Made by a program: the position numbers and the translations under genes. A DNA stretch of 64,000 nt. It comes from Pararhodonellum marinum. GTDB lineage: Bacteria > Bacteroidota > Bacteroidia > Cytophagales > Cyclobacteriaceae. The notes beneath the pieces are model-generated. The model searched no databases. It saw only the letters and a program-made list of their open reading frames with translations, and had not been told where the DNA came from. The stretch is from assembly GCF_015354735.1 (NCBI RefSeq), contig NZ_JACEFJ010000001.1, positions 248,001-312,000 on the forward strand, written 5' to 3'. How positions within the stretch are numbered: position 1 is the first letter of the stretch; the number at the start of each line of letters is the position of its first letter. Of the stretch, positions 9,657 to 18,829 are shown piece after piece.

Positions 9657-10622
9657 ATGAAAAACCCATTGGTTTCGATCATATGCATTTGTTTTAACCA
9701 GGAAAAATTTGTGTATGATGCACTTTCTAGCCTGATCAATCTCGATTTCTATCCCTTGGAAATTTTTTTAGTGGACAATGGCAGTAAGGATAAGAGCAGG
9801 GAGGTGATCAATACATGGTATTGGCTGCATAAAGAGCATTTTAAAATCACCAAAATGTTTTATGATCAATCCCAAAGTTACTGTGAGGTTTTCAATAAGG
9901 CCCTGGCACTGAGTAAAGGAAAATATATAATAGATTTTTCCTGTGATGACATCCTTCTAAAAGGGCACCTTCACCATGCATTGGCTTCCTTCTCTGAAAA
10001 TCCAAAAGCAAAGGCCTATTCAAGTCAAGCCATGCTTATCAATGAAACAGGGGAGGCCTTGGGCCTGTTTTCTGAAAGGAAGAAAAACAACATTGTACCC
10101 AAAGGATTTATTTATCGGGAATTGGTGGGATTTAACTGTATCTGTACCAGTACATTGGTTTTTGATAGCACCACGTTGAAGTTGGAGGGAGGGTATGATG
10201 AGACCTTGGTCTATGAGGATTTTGACATTCTGGTAAGATTGGCAAGAAGCCACCCTTTTGCTTATTCTGAATTTGTAGGCGTAAAAAAAAGATTGCATCA
10301 AAATGCTTTTTCAAAGCAACAATACCAGGTAAAGACTTCTAGGATGTTACCGTCGACCTTTAAAGTTTGCATGAAAATCAAACTAATGAATGAAACAGAG
10401 GAGGAAAACGAAGCCTTACAGTTCAGGGTCATGCATGAATTGAAACATGCCCTAGCTTCCGCCAATTTCGCTGTAGCCCTTAAATTTATTGCTTTGGCAA
10501 ATGCCATTGAAGTCAGTGACCCAAAATTGGTCCTATATACGTTGTGGGCCAAATCCAGGATAGACCTTTCTTTTTTCTATGCATGGATGAAAAAAGATCC
10601 TAGCCCACAACCACTTCAATAA
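9657..10622 (+). CDS. Glycosyltransferase family 2
   Basis: 321 residues. The GT-A fold is clear from PLVSIICICFNQEKFVYDAL at the N-terminus, FLVDNGSKDKS (about 38-48) and the metal-binding acidic motif SCDDI (about 98-102), with the later YEDFDILVRLA segment of the acceptor region. It transfers a sugar from a nucleotide donor, probably to a surface glycan. It follows the acyltransferase gene by 16 bp and is likely cotranscribed with it. Its 3' end overlaps the convergent M16 gene by 23 bp. Confidence 0.9.
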   Translation: MKNPLVSIICICFNQEKFVYDALSSLINLDFYPLEIFLVDNGSKDKSREVINTWYWLHKEHFKITKMFYDQSQSYCEVFNKALALSKGKYIIDFSCDDILLKGHLHHALASFSENPKAKAYSSQAMLINETGEALGLFSERKKNNIVPKGFIYRELVGFNCICTSTLVFDSTTLKLEGGYDETLVYEDFDILVRLARSHPFAYSEFVGVKKRLHQNAFSKQQYQVKTSRMLPSTFKVCMKIKLMNETEEENEALQFRVMHELKHALASANFAVALKFIALANAIEVSDPKLVLYTLWAKSRIDLSFFYAWMKKDPSPQPLQ

Positions 10623-11865
10623 AATTCTCCTTAAAATATTGTTGGCCGATCCTAAGTACATCTTCTGGGGTAAATTTTCGGATGTACTGAAGCTGTTCTT
10701 CATAAAAACTATAATCCAAGCCATGTTGGTGTATGGATTTGAACCTTGAAATCAAATCAAATGGAGAGCTGAAGGAAGACAAAAAGTGTCCAATCATATA
10801 ATTCCGAACAGTTTCCAACTCATCGTGAGAAACAGCTTCCGATTTTAAACGATCTATTTCTTTGTAAACTTCCTCTATGACCTCCTCAGCAAAGCCTTTT
10901 TGAACATCAGCCATCACCAGCCAATAATCGGTTGGGTTCAAGCTGCCTATACTACTGTAGATGCCATAGGTATGTCCCTTGTCTTCCCGAATGTTTCTGA
11001 TAAGCCGGCTTCCAAAATAGCCGCCTAAAATCGTATTAAAAACCATCAATCCGTGGTGGTCAGGATGTTTTTTAGAAATCAAGTGCTGGCCGATCCGAAT
11101 GGTTGATTGAACTGATTTAGCTCTTGTTTCAGTGATTTTTTCATTCGGATTAAACTGATAATCAAGCAGATGAATCGGGGCGGCTAGATTAGGTAAGTCC
11201 TCAAAAGCCTTCATGATCTCAGTTACTTGATCATCACCTAATGGGCCGGTAAGAAACAACTCCGGACGATTTAGAAAGTTATCCTGATAAAAGGTTTTCA
11301 AATCCTCAACAGAAACTTCATCCACATCTTCTTCCCTTGCAATGAATCCGAAAGGGTGATCAGACCCGAAAAGCGCTTTCCGAATCAATTGATTGGCTCT
11401 TGCAGGGTTTTTATCCAATTGGAGGGCAATACTCAGTTTTTTTTGAGCCTTTCTGGTGTCAAGTTCTTTTTTGGGAAACACTGCCTCGGTAAAAAGAGAC
11501 CTAAAGACAGGAAGTACATCCTTAAAATGCTTTGCAGTACACAACAAGGATAAACCATGCTGCTCAAACGAGGAAATGAATTCCACCTCTGAGGCATAAT
11601 GGTCAAAGAAGTTGTCTAATTCTTCGGATGGAAGGTTATGGGTACCTTCCAGCAACATGTGAAGGGTAAAGAAGGGAACAAGCCCCTTTCCTTCAGGGAT
11701 TTTTTTAAGGGGAGTTTGAAAGATCACCTCCAACTTGACGGCCTCGATGGTGTCAGTTTGTATATAATAAAGAGGAATCCCATTTTTTAGGGTCCACTTT
11801 CGGGGTTGAATCAGGTCAATGTGATCTGGAATCTGAAATTCCGGGGCTTTGGATCTATCCGGCAT
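10600..11865 (-). CDS. M16 family peptidase-like protein, non-catalytic subunit
   Basis: 421 residues, two M16 half-domains, no signal peptide. The zinc motif HxxEH is gone: where active members read HFLEHM this protein has FFTLHM at residues 65-70, so only the last His remains. The second half retains the R/Y substrate-binding stretch SRLIRNIREDKGHTYGIYSS (about 323-342). In M16B heterodimers one subunit gives the zinc site and the other gives this R/Y pair, so this is probably the partner of a catalytic M16 encoded elsewhere. Its ATG overlaps the porV stop by one base (TAATG), so it is the last gene of the porUV operon. Confidence 0.88.
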   Translation of the reverse strand: MPDRSKAPEFQIPDHIDLIQPRKWTLKNGIPLYYIQTDTIEAVKLEVIFQTPLKKIPEGKGLVPFFTLHMLLEGTHNLPSEELDNFFDHYASEVEFISSFEQHGLSLLCTAKHFKDVLPVFRSLFTEAVFPKKELDTRKAQKKLSIALQLDKNPARANQLIRKALFGSDHPFGFIAREEDVDEVSVEDLKTFYQDNFLNRPELFLTGPLGDDQVTEIMKAFEDLPNLAAPIHLLDYQFNPNEKITETRAKSVQSTIRIGQHLISKKHPDHHGLMVFNTILGGYFGSRLIRNIREDKGHTYGIYSSIGSLNPTDYWLVMADVQKGFAEEVIEEVYKEIDRLKSEAVSHDELETVRNYMIGHFLSSFSSPFDLISRFKSIHQHGLDYSFYEEQLQYIRKFTPEDVLRIGQQYFKENFIEVVVG

Positions 11866-13097
11866 TATCTTCTTCGGAGGTCTCTTGGGATATTATAAGC
11901 TAGTGAAACTCGCAATGTTTCTGCCAAAGGATGGTTTTGGGTTTGCGGAACCAAATAAGAAAAATCGAATCCAAATCGCTGTACCTTTAAGCCTACTCCC
12001 ATGGTAAAATACCTTCTTCCTCCTTTATTAGGATTTTCATAGAAATAACCACCCCTTAGGGCAAATATGTCGTTGTAATCATATTCGGCACCAAATGAAA
12101 GCATAAATTCCTGAAGTTCTTCCTGGAATCCACCTGGGGCATCGAAAAATGAGGTAAACATACCGTTGATCAATGCCCTATTTGGGTCTCTTCCTCCTCC
12201 TGGAGCGATAATGGGGTTTCCGTTATCGTCTGTGGCGAGGCTACCATCCTCATTCAATTCCCAAATAGGAGGAGTAGGTACCATTAATTTATTGACATCG
12301 AAAGCAAAAGTAAGCGTGTTGAAATCATCAAGATTGATCTGCAAGGCAGTTCCCAAGCGGAAATTAGTAGGGATAAAATCGAGGTCTTCGGCACTGTTGT
12401 AGGTGATTTTTGGACCAATGTTGGTGATGGTGGCTCCCCAAGACCAATACGCTTCTTTTCCTCCCAATAGGATTTCATTTCTATAATAAATCCCCACATC
12501 AGTACCTACACTGATGCCTGGTCTACTTTCATTGCCGCTAGCACTGCTGAGGTTACCGGAGAGGTTGGAGTGAATGAATCTAGCTGAAATACCCAAACCG
12601 AGTGTTTCCGATAATTTTCTCGAATACGTTCCTCCAATGGCGATTTCTCGGGGAGTAAATACCCCAAGTTCTTGGCCCAAAAGGCCTGTTTCAACAATAT
12701 TGCCTAAATTAAAGTACCTAAGATCTACTCCAAAGGCGGATACATCATCTATTCTTTTGTAACCGGTCAAGTAGTTCAGTGACATGTCGTTGACCAAGTT
12801 GCCGAGCCAAGGTGAATAGGATAGGGAGAAACCCATTTCTCCGTCAATAAATGCTAGCTTTCCTGCATTCCAATGCGCTGAATTGGCATCGGGAGTGGTC
12901 GCTACTCCTACATCACCCATCGCCGAATGTCTACTGTCAGGAGCAAAATTTAAAAAAGGGACTGCTGTGGTGATGACTCTCCTGTTTGGGTCTTGGCCCG
13001 AAATGATGGAAGAGTTCTGTGCTTTGGTTGTAAGTCCGATGCAGGTAAGTGCTACCAGAAAAAATGAACCTTTTGAGATGATAGGATGAACTTTCAT
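11865..13097 (-). CDS. porV: Type IX secretion outer-membrane shuttle protein PorV (LptO)
   Basis: 410 residues with a signal peptide ending about residue 26 (CIGLTTKAQ). The FadL-like barrel protein PorV is recognised by the N-terminal block FLNFAPDSRHSAMGDVGVAT and ANSAHWNAGKLAF, and by its position directly after porU. PorV binds the C-terminal signal of T9SS cargo as it leaves the SprA channel and carries it to PorU. The ATG overlaps the porU stop (ATGA). Confidence 0.95.
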   Translation of the reverse strand: MKVHPIISKGSFFLVALTCIGLTTKAQNSSIISGQDPNRRVITTAVPFLNFAPDSRHSAMGDVGVATTPDANSAHWNAGKLAFIDGEMGFSLSYSPWLGNLVNDMSLNYLTGYKRIDDVSAFGVDLRYFNLGNIVETGLLGQELGVFTPREIAIGGTYSRKLSETLGLGISARFIHSNLSGNLSSASGNESRPGISVGTDVGIYYRNEILLGGKEAYWSWGATITNIGPKITYNSAEDLDFIPTNFRLGTALQINLDDFNTLTFAFDVNKLMVPTPPIWELNEDGSLATDDNGNPIIAPGGGRDPNRALINGMFTSFFDAPGGFQEELQEFMLSFGAEYDYNDIFALRGGYFYENPNKGGRRYFTMGVGLKVQRFGFDFSYLVPQTQNHPLAETLRVSLAYNIPRDLRRR

Positions 13098-16000
13098 TGA
13101 ATAATTAGTTTGCCGCTTTTTTGATCAAATGTGCCATCAGACTCAGAAATAAGCTCTAATTGGTAAATATACGTTCCTTTGACTGGAAATTTGGTTTTGT
13201 GATCAAAATAATTCCATACAAAATCCCCAATTTCGGTTTGGGCATTTGCATAACGTCTACTGGAACTATATATTTCACTGCCAGCCAAAGAAAAAACACG
13301 CAGCTGTACAATTAGGTTTTCGCCGGGCCTGTTATGGGTGAATTTAAATGTACTGTTTGTCGAACTGGGATTAGGGTAAACCACGTGATGGGTGATGCTG
13401 GCAGTAAGGCTGCCTTCCACGATGATTTCAATTGTATGATGATTTCCATTCCCCACATTATCCCAGGCCTGAACCGTCAATTGATTGGGCCCTTCTACTA
13501 AGTTTTCGACTTTTACAATTACTATGCCATTCCGATACCCATTGTCCAAAGCGGTATAGGCCCTGTTTAGAATGTGGAGTTGGTCCTCATTAACCTGAAG
13601 GCTAAGATCCTGTCCTAAATTGTTGCCGGAAACATTGATGCCGCTTTCATCCCGAAGTTTGACAATCAGAGTGGCTGTTCGGGTGTTAATTTTTTTTATC
13701 GATTGGATACTGTCATTGACAAAAACCCTTATTTCAGGGCCTAGAGTGTCTTTTACAACGTTAGGTGCAGTTCCACCAATGGTAATCAATTGAGCTCCCA
13801 ATGCCTCGGATTTCTGATTTTCGGCTATGCCAGTTATCCTTATAGTACCCTCTCCGAAGGTATAATTTATGTTTTGGGGAATAAAGGCTTCTGACTCAAA
13901 AATCCCTTTGTCTATCGTGCCCTGACCCCGGAAAAGTACGATGTCATTTACCTTAAAAGTAGCAGGATTGCTTTCATCACCTAAGGTCCGCACTTCACCT
14001 GCTTTATCCAGGATAGTCAATTCATAACTCCCATTAAATCGATCCACTGTCAATTCTGTCACAGGATCCTTTACGGCACCTTTGATCAATACCTGCTGCA
14101 ATGCCTTAAGTGTATCACTTTCAATTTCTAAAGTTAAATCGTTGATTTCCAGTGCCTCCATTTTCAACTCAGGCAATGGCAATCGAAGGCTTGGATCTCC
14201 TATGAGTGAAAAATTTCTGTTCAATACACCTCTTAGGCTATTGTTTTTGGTTTGCTTGAAAATTTCCCCCAAAGAAAGATATTGTCCTTCTTCTTTTTTG
14301 AATACGGCTTCTATAAAAGCTTTATTTAAAGTAAAATTCACACTGCTAAAAACAGGTCTGCCTGTGGTAAGTACAGCAATCGCCCCTTTTTGTGGAACTA
14401 TGAGTAATTCTTCCGCACCTGATCTCAGAAAGGGACTGTCTTGCCTACCAAATTCACAGGTAGCTGTCACAAATAATGGTAATTTTTTATTGGGCGACCA
14501 ATCCCCTATGTCTGCCACCGTAAAGACCCTTTCAGCTGTGAGGGTGGTTTCGTTACCATGACCGATGTAATTGATCAGTAAGGTTCCCTCCTCTATATGT
14601 TGTGTAAAAGCAGCTTTTGCTTCAGGGGAAGTTTGTCCGGAAGACCCGGTAACTTGTTCAAAAGCATCCAAATAAAGTTTATCGACAACCAATTCAGGAT
14701 GCTGGCTTTTTAGATAGTCCGCATGGGTTTCGGCATCATTGAGGTGGATGTTATTATCTCCATCATCCGCAAAGAGCAATAGTCTTTTGTTCCAGTCCTC
14801 CTCAAAAACTTCTAAATTTTCATACTGAATGATTTTGTCTACCACGATGGCTGCTTCTGAAAGGTTGATGACCGGCAAGCGTCCTATCCCCAAGCTCAAT
14901 TCATGGTCTCCTTCATTGGATTCCTCCCAATCCCCTTCTCCCAATTGTACAAAGCCAAAAAAATCATCCGAGCTGAAAGTGGTCAAAGGATTTAGACTGT
15001 TTCTGGAAGCGTAAGTGGGCAATAAATTCGGCCTGCCACCACTAAGTCCTTTGAAATCATAGGTGCCTTTGCCGAAGAACAGCACATTTTCAAGGGAAGG
15101 GTTCTGTAGCCTGCATTGCGCTATAAAATTACGGATGGCCACTACATCCCGATTTCCATATCCAAATGCAGGATAAATTTCTTCGGGTGTCACCACCGCA
15201 GTATTAAGTCCTAAGGACTGCTTGTGTTGGGCCAATCTGGTAGCCTGACTTTTTAGACTGCTTGCCGTGACAATCAGCAACTGTGCGGAAGGGATTTGTT
15301 GGCGGAGACCAAGGTTAATCGATTGGATGGAATTAACAGCTGGTACTGAATTGGGATCGAAAACTGCAATTTTTTCAATCATTAAGCCATGGCCTTGATT
15401 TTGGTTCAGCTCTTTGACCTCGAAAAAATCACTGATATCCCAGATCTTTAATTCCTCATGCGCCTGTATGTTTACAGGTAAATCTGATAAATTATAATAG
15501 ATTCCCTGAGGTAGATCAGCTGCCTCAAATCCTTCACCTATGATCAAATGATCCAAATAACCATAACCATTGGAATTGCCTGTACTGTAATCGAGTTTAA
15601 ATCTGAAACTTTCTGAATCTTCAGAAAGAAGTCCTTTTTGTTCATACAAAGCTTCCCTTCCTTTGACTCCATAAGTACTGTTGGGAATGGGAGGGATGTC
15701 AGTTTGGGCCAACTGTATCCCATTTAATCTGCTGGTAAAAGTATTGGAAGCCAAGGACTGGGCCATCAACTGAACCTGTAGGTAAAAATCCCTCGAGGCC
15801 CCATGACTTTTTTGAAACGTCAGGCTGGTTCTTTCGCCATTGCCCATCCTGTCCCCAAACCACCTTCTTCCGGAGTTAAGCAGGTTGAATTCTTCATTTT
15901 TATGAAATTGAAGCCTGTAAAGTAGGCTAGGATAGGTTTCAAATCCTTCATTTTCAATAGGTAACACCCTTTTCAATGGATTTTCAACTTGGATTAAATA

Positions 16001-16360
16001 ATGAAGGGTATCTGTATATGGATGGTGTTTGTAGATAAGTTCACCTTCTAGGAATTGAGCAGTATGAGGTCCAGTAAGATAAACAAACAATTCATTCTGT
16101 ATAATTTGAGTAGGGATTTCCAATAATTCAAATGATGACTCGGATAAAATCTGTGGCAATGGGCCGGGATAACCCAAGATTTTGATTTGCTGAAGGTTGG
16201 AAGCACCCATTTGTTGGGCTTGGTTGAGTGTGATTTTGTAGACTCCCTCCTCAGTCACTGGGAAAGCGAAAGTCTGTTCCTGTGCTAGGATTTCAGCCCT
16301 AGCCCCAAAGAAAAGCAGGATCAAGCATCCCCATATGACTATTTGATTTTTTTCAAGCAT
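13094..16360 (-). CDS. porU: Type IX secretion sortase PorU, peptidase family C25
   Basis: 1088 residues. A signal peptide (to about residue 27) is followed by a large N-terminal region, then a gingipain-type C25 domain from about 355 to 730. The catalytic His lies in NYIGHGNET (about residue 601) and the catalytic Cys in TATCEFGRQ (about residue 635). The last 90 residues start YPNPSSTNSTFKF and look like a T9SS C-terminal domain, as known for PorU itself. The enzyme cleaves the sorting domain from T9SS cargo and links cargo to the cell surface. It overlaps pssA by 8 bp upstream and porV by 4 bp downstream. Confidence 0.95.
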   Translation of the reverse strand: MLEKNQIVIWGCLILLFFGARAEILAQEQTFAFPVTEEGVYKITLNQAQQMGASNLQQIKILGYPGPLPQILSESSFELLEIPTQIIQNELFVYLTGPHTAQFLEGELIYKHHPYTDTLHYLIQVENPLKRVLPIENEGFETYPSLLYRLQFHKNEEFNLLNSGRRWFGDRMGNGERTSLTFQKSHGASRDFYLQVQLMAQSLASNTFTSRLNGIQLAQTDIPPIPNSTYGVKGREALYEQKGLLSEDSESFRFKLDYSTGNSNGYGYLDHLIIGEGFEAADLPQGIYYNLSDLPVNIQAHEELKIWDISDFFEVKELNQNQGHGLMIEKIAVFDPNSVPAVNSIQSINLGLRQQIPSAQLLIVTASSLKSQATRLAQHKQSLGLNTAVVTPEEIYPAFGYGNRDVVAIRNFIAQCRLQNPSLENVLFFGKGTYDFKGLSGGRPNLLPTYASRNSLNPLTTFSSDDFFGFVQLGEGDWEESNEGDHELSLGIGRLPVINLSEAAIVVDKIIQYENLEVFEEDWNKRLLLFADDGDNNIHLNDAETHADYLKSQHPELVVDKLYLDAFEQVTGSSGQTSPEAKAAFTQHIEEGTLLINYIGHGNETTLTAERVFTVADIGDWSPNKKLPLFVTATCEFGRQDSPFLRSGAEELLIVPQKGAIAVLTTGRPVFSSVNFTLNKAFIEAVFKKEEGQYLSLGEIFKQTKNNSLRGVLNRNFSLIGDPSLRLPLPELKMEALEINDLTLEIESDTLKALQQVLIKGAVKDPVTELTVDRFNGSYELTILDKAGEVRTLGDESNPATFKVNDIVLFRGQGTIDKGIFESEAFIPQNINYTFGEGTIRITGIAENQKSEALGAQLITIGGTAPNVVKDTLGPEIRVFVNDSIQSIKKINTRTATLIVKLRDESGINVSGNNLGQDLSLQVNEDQLHILNRAYTALDNGYRNGIVIVKVENLVEGPNQLTVQAWDNVGNGNHHTIEIIVEGSLTASITHHVVYPNPSSTNSTFKFTHNRPGENLIVQLRVFSLAGSEIYSSSRRYANAQTEIGDFVWNYFDHKTKFPVKGTYIYQLELISESDGTFDQKSGKLIIQ

Positions 16361-17048
16361 TTTTCACAACCAACCCTTCCAACAAAGACAATAGGATATA
16401 GGCCAAGATAAGAAAAGGGATCCCTCCTAGACCCCATATGATCAGGCACATTAATCCTATGGCAATAACGGCAAACCGGAAGAGGTTGTTTTTGAGGGAA
16501 TAATCTTTGAATTTCAGGGCCAATAAAGGCAATTCAGCTGTCAAAAGCAATCCCAAAACCAAAGTCAGCCCAAGCAAAAACCAAGGATTTGAAAGCCATT
16601 GCCCTACCAAAGGCATGGCGTTACCCAAAAATGGAAGAGTAGAGATCAGCATGGCATTGGCCGGCGTGGGCAAACCGATGAATCGGTCCGTCTGCCGGGT
16701 ATCCACATTGAATTTGGCCAACCTCAGTGCAGATTGGATGCCTATGAATAGACCAAAGAATGGCAACCATTCCCACAACTGAGTTTGTTCCAACATTTTA
16801 AATAGAATAAAAGAAGGCAAAACCCCAAAGGTCACTAAATCCGCCAGAGAGTCTAATTGTTTCCCGATTTCAGAATGAACTTTTAGAATGCGAGCCACAA
16901 AGCCATCCAGAAAATCAAACACGGCAGCGATGATGATAAAATACGCGCCCCAATGTAGGGCACCCTCAAGCACATAGTATATACCGATCATCCCAGCCAA
17001 CAGATTAAGGCAGGTCAAAAAATTGGGGATGTGTTGTTTGATGGTCAA
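16353..17048 (-). CDS. pssA: CDP-diacylglycerol--serine O-phosphatidyltransferase
   Basis: 231 residues, about seven hydrophobic segments. The CDP-alcohol phosphatidyltransferase motif is complete: D48-G49, A52-R53, G62, D66 and D70. The N-terminus HIPNFLTCLNLLAGMIGI is typical of bacterial PssA type II. It makes phosphatidylserine, precursor of phosphatidylethanolamine, in the inner membrane. The start is a TTG that overlaps the TGA of the upstream hydrolase (TTGA, 17045-17048), the only choice that keeps the conserved N-terminus; this indicates translational coupling. Confidence 0.92.
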   Translation of the reverse strand: MTIKQHIPNFLTCLNLLAGMIGIYYVLEGALHWGAYFIIIAAVFDFLDGFVARILKVHSEIGKQLDSLADLVTFGVLPSFILFKMLEQTQLWEWLPFFGLFIGIQSALRLAKFNVDTRQTDRFIGLPTPANAMLISTLPFLGNAMPLVGQWLSNPWFLLGLTLVLGLLLTAELPLLALKFKDYSLKNNLFRFAVIAIGLMCLIIWGLGGIPFLILAYILLSLLEGLVVKNA

Positions 17049-17698
17049 AATCTTGCCCTTTCTCCTACAAAAGGATTAAATTTTTTTTCAGCACCTACTG
17101 TGGTTTCAGCTCCATGTCCAGGATACAGGGTCACTTCCTCTGGTAATGTCAAAAGTTTTTCCTTAATGGCTTTTATCAAGGTTTCATGATTCCCACCTGG
17201 CAGATCAGTGCGACCTATGCTTCCCTGAAACAAAGTGTCACCACAAATGCAGGACAAGCTGTCAGCATCATACAAAACCACATGTCCCGGGGCATGACCA
17301 GGCACCCATAGGATCTCAAGTGTCGTATTTCCAAATTTCAAAGTATCGCCATCTTTAAAAAAAAAGTCAGGCTCACTGTCTTGGTAGGCAGGGAATCCAT
17401 AATTGGAGGCATAACTTGATACCGACTTTAACACAGGGACTTCAAAAGCATGCATCCAGAGTGGTAACTTGAAATGAGATTTTACAAACGCATTGCCCAA
17501 TACATGGTCAATGTGGCAATGGGTATTGATTAATTTGACAGGCTTAAGGGCTTCTGCCAATATAAAATCCGTGAGTATTTTGGTCTCTTCCTTTTCATAA
17601 CAACCCGGGTCGATGATCAGCGCCTCTTTACTTTCATCAAATAACACAAAAGTATTTTCCATAAAGGGATTAAAAGTAAAGGACTTGATTCGGAGCAT
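17045..17698 (-). CDS. MBL-fold metallo-hydrolase, glyoxalase II-like (YcbL type)
   Basis: 217 residues from ATG 17698; an upstream start at 17758 would add a non-conserved tail and collide with the divergent gene. Zinc ligands are all visible: H60-C-H62-I-D64-H65, then H135 or H139 in VPGHAPGH, D154 in CGDTLF and H195 in YPGHG. These two-zinc enzymes hydrolyse thioesters such as S-lactoylglutathione, but Bacteroidota members may act on other thioesters. First gene of the minus-strand operon leading to pssA, porU, porV and the M16 gene. Confidence 0.92.
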   Translation of the reverse strand: MLRIKSFTFNPFMENTFVLFDESKEALIIDPGCYEKEETKILTDFILAEALKPVKLINTHCHIDHVLGNAFVKSHFKLPLWMHAFEVPVLKSVSSYASNYGFPAYQDSEPDFFFKDGDTLKFGNTTLEILWVPGHAPGHVVLYDADSLSCICGDTLFQGSIGRTDLPGGNHETLIKAIKEKLLTLPEEVTLYPGHGAETTVGAEKKFNPFVGERARF

Positions 17699-17756
17699 GT
17701 TATATATTCGTTTGAATGAAGCATCAAAATAACAACAAAAGAATTTAAATTTGGGC

Positions 17757-18809
17757 ATGGAAGTAGATTTTTTGCTTGTAGGACAGGGATTAGCTGGAAC
17801 TGTACTTTCCCATCAGTTAATCACAGGGGGCTATACAGTTCACCTTATCGACATGCCAGCTGAAAACAAAAGCAGCCGGGTAGCCGCGGGACTTTACAAT
17901 CCGATCACCGGGAAAAAAATGGTCAAGACCTGGAATGCCGATCAATTGTTTCCTGTAATTGAGCCCTTTTATGAAGGATTGGAAAAGTTGCTAGGGGTAC
18001 AGTTTTTACACAAAAGACCGATTTACAGACCATTTCTAAATGTGGAAGAGCTTAACGAATGGATGGGATTCAGTGGGGACAAGGGCTTTGAGCCCTACAT
18101 TGAAAAAATTGTGGACCGGCCTCTTTTTGAAGAAGTGCAAAATGATTTCGGTGGAGTCCTTTTGAAAAATTCAGGTTTTTTGGACCTCAATACACTCCTA
18201 GATACCTATTCAAAATGGTTGCTCCAAAAAAATATGCTTTCAGAGAAAAAGTTTGAAGAACGGAATTTGAATTTTGAAAGAGGATACGTAGCTTATGGCG
18301 ATATACGGGCAAAATCCTTAATTTACGCCAATGGCTTGGGGGCAATGAAGTCAGGGTTTTTTGATGGTTTGCCTTTTGCCCCTGTCAAAGGTGAAATATT
18401 GACCATTGAACAGTCGTTTACCCCATACGAAATCATCAATAGGGGTGTATTCAGAATATCCCTACCAGATGGGAATGTAAAAGTTGGCTCCACTTACAGC
18501 TGGCATGATCTGGAAAAGGGCATATCCGAAAAAGCAAAAATGGAAATACTGGAAAAACACCATAAACTCATCAAAAACAAGGATTATAAGTTAATCCAGC
18601 ATGAATTTGGCATTCGCCCCGCTACAAAAGATAGAAAACCCTTTCTCGGGAAACATCCGAAGCATGAAAACGTTTACTTATTCAATGGTTTTGGCGCCAA
18701 AGGCGTTTCTTTGGCTCCTTACTACTCAAAAGTAATGACAGAACTCCTGACAAATGATAAGGAACCCCCTTTGGATGTTAATGTAAAACGTTTTTTTAGT
18801 TATATTTAG
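17757..18809 (+). CDS. FAD-dependent oxidoreductase, DAO/glycine oxidase-like
   Basis: 350 residues from ATG 17757 (a TTG lies two codons earlier). FAD-binding motif GQGLAG at residues 9-14, followed by SSRVAAGLYNPITGKKMVKT, which in this family contacts the flavin; the C-terminus has the second dinucleotide contact LFNGFGAKGVSLAPYYS. It resembles ThiO/MnmC-type oxidases but has no linked thiamine genes. The 59-base gap to the divergent hydrolase operon should hold both promoters, though I found no exact match. It precedes the next gene by 20 bp, so the two are likely cotranscribed. Confidence 0.85.
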   Translation: MEVDFLLVGQGLAGTVLSHQLITGGYTVHLIDMPAENKSSRVAAGLYNPITGKKMVKTWNADQLFPVIEPFYEGLEKLLGVQFLHKRPIYRPFLNVEELNEWMGFSGDKGFEPYIEKIVDRPLFEEVQNDFGGVLLKNSGFLDLNTLLDTYSKWLLQKNMLSEKKFEERNLNFERGYVAYGDIRAKSLIYANGLGAMKSGFFDGLPFAPVKGEILTIEQSFTPYEIINRGVFRISLPDGNVKVGSTYSWHDLEKGISEKAKMEILEKHHKLIKNKDYKLIQHEFGIRPATKDRKPFLGKHPKHENVYLFNGFGAKGVSLAPYYSKVMTELLTNDKEPPLDVNVKRFFSYI

Positions 18810-18829
18810 GTGAAAGATTACCGAAACGA

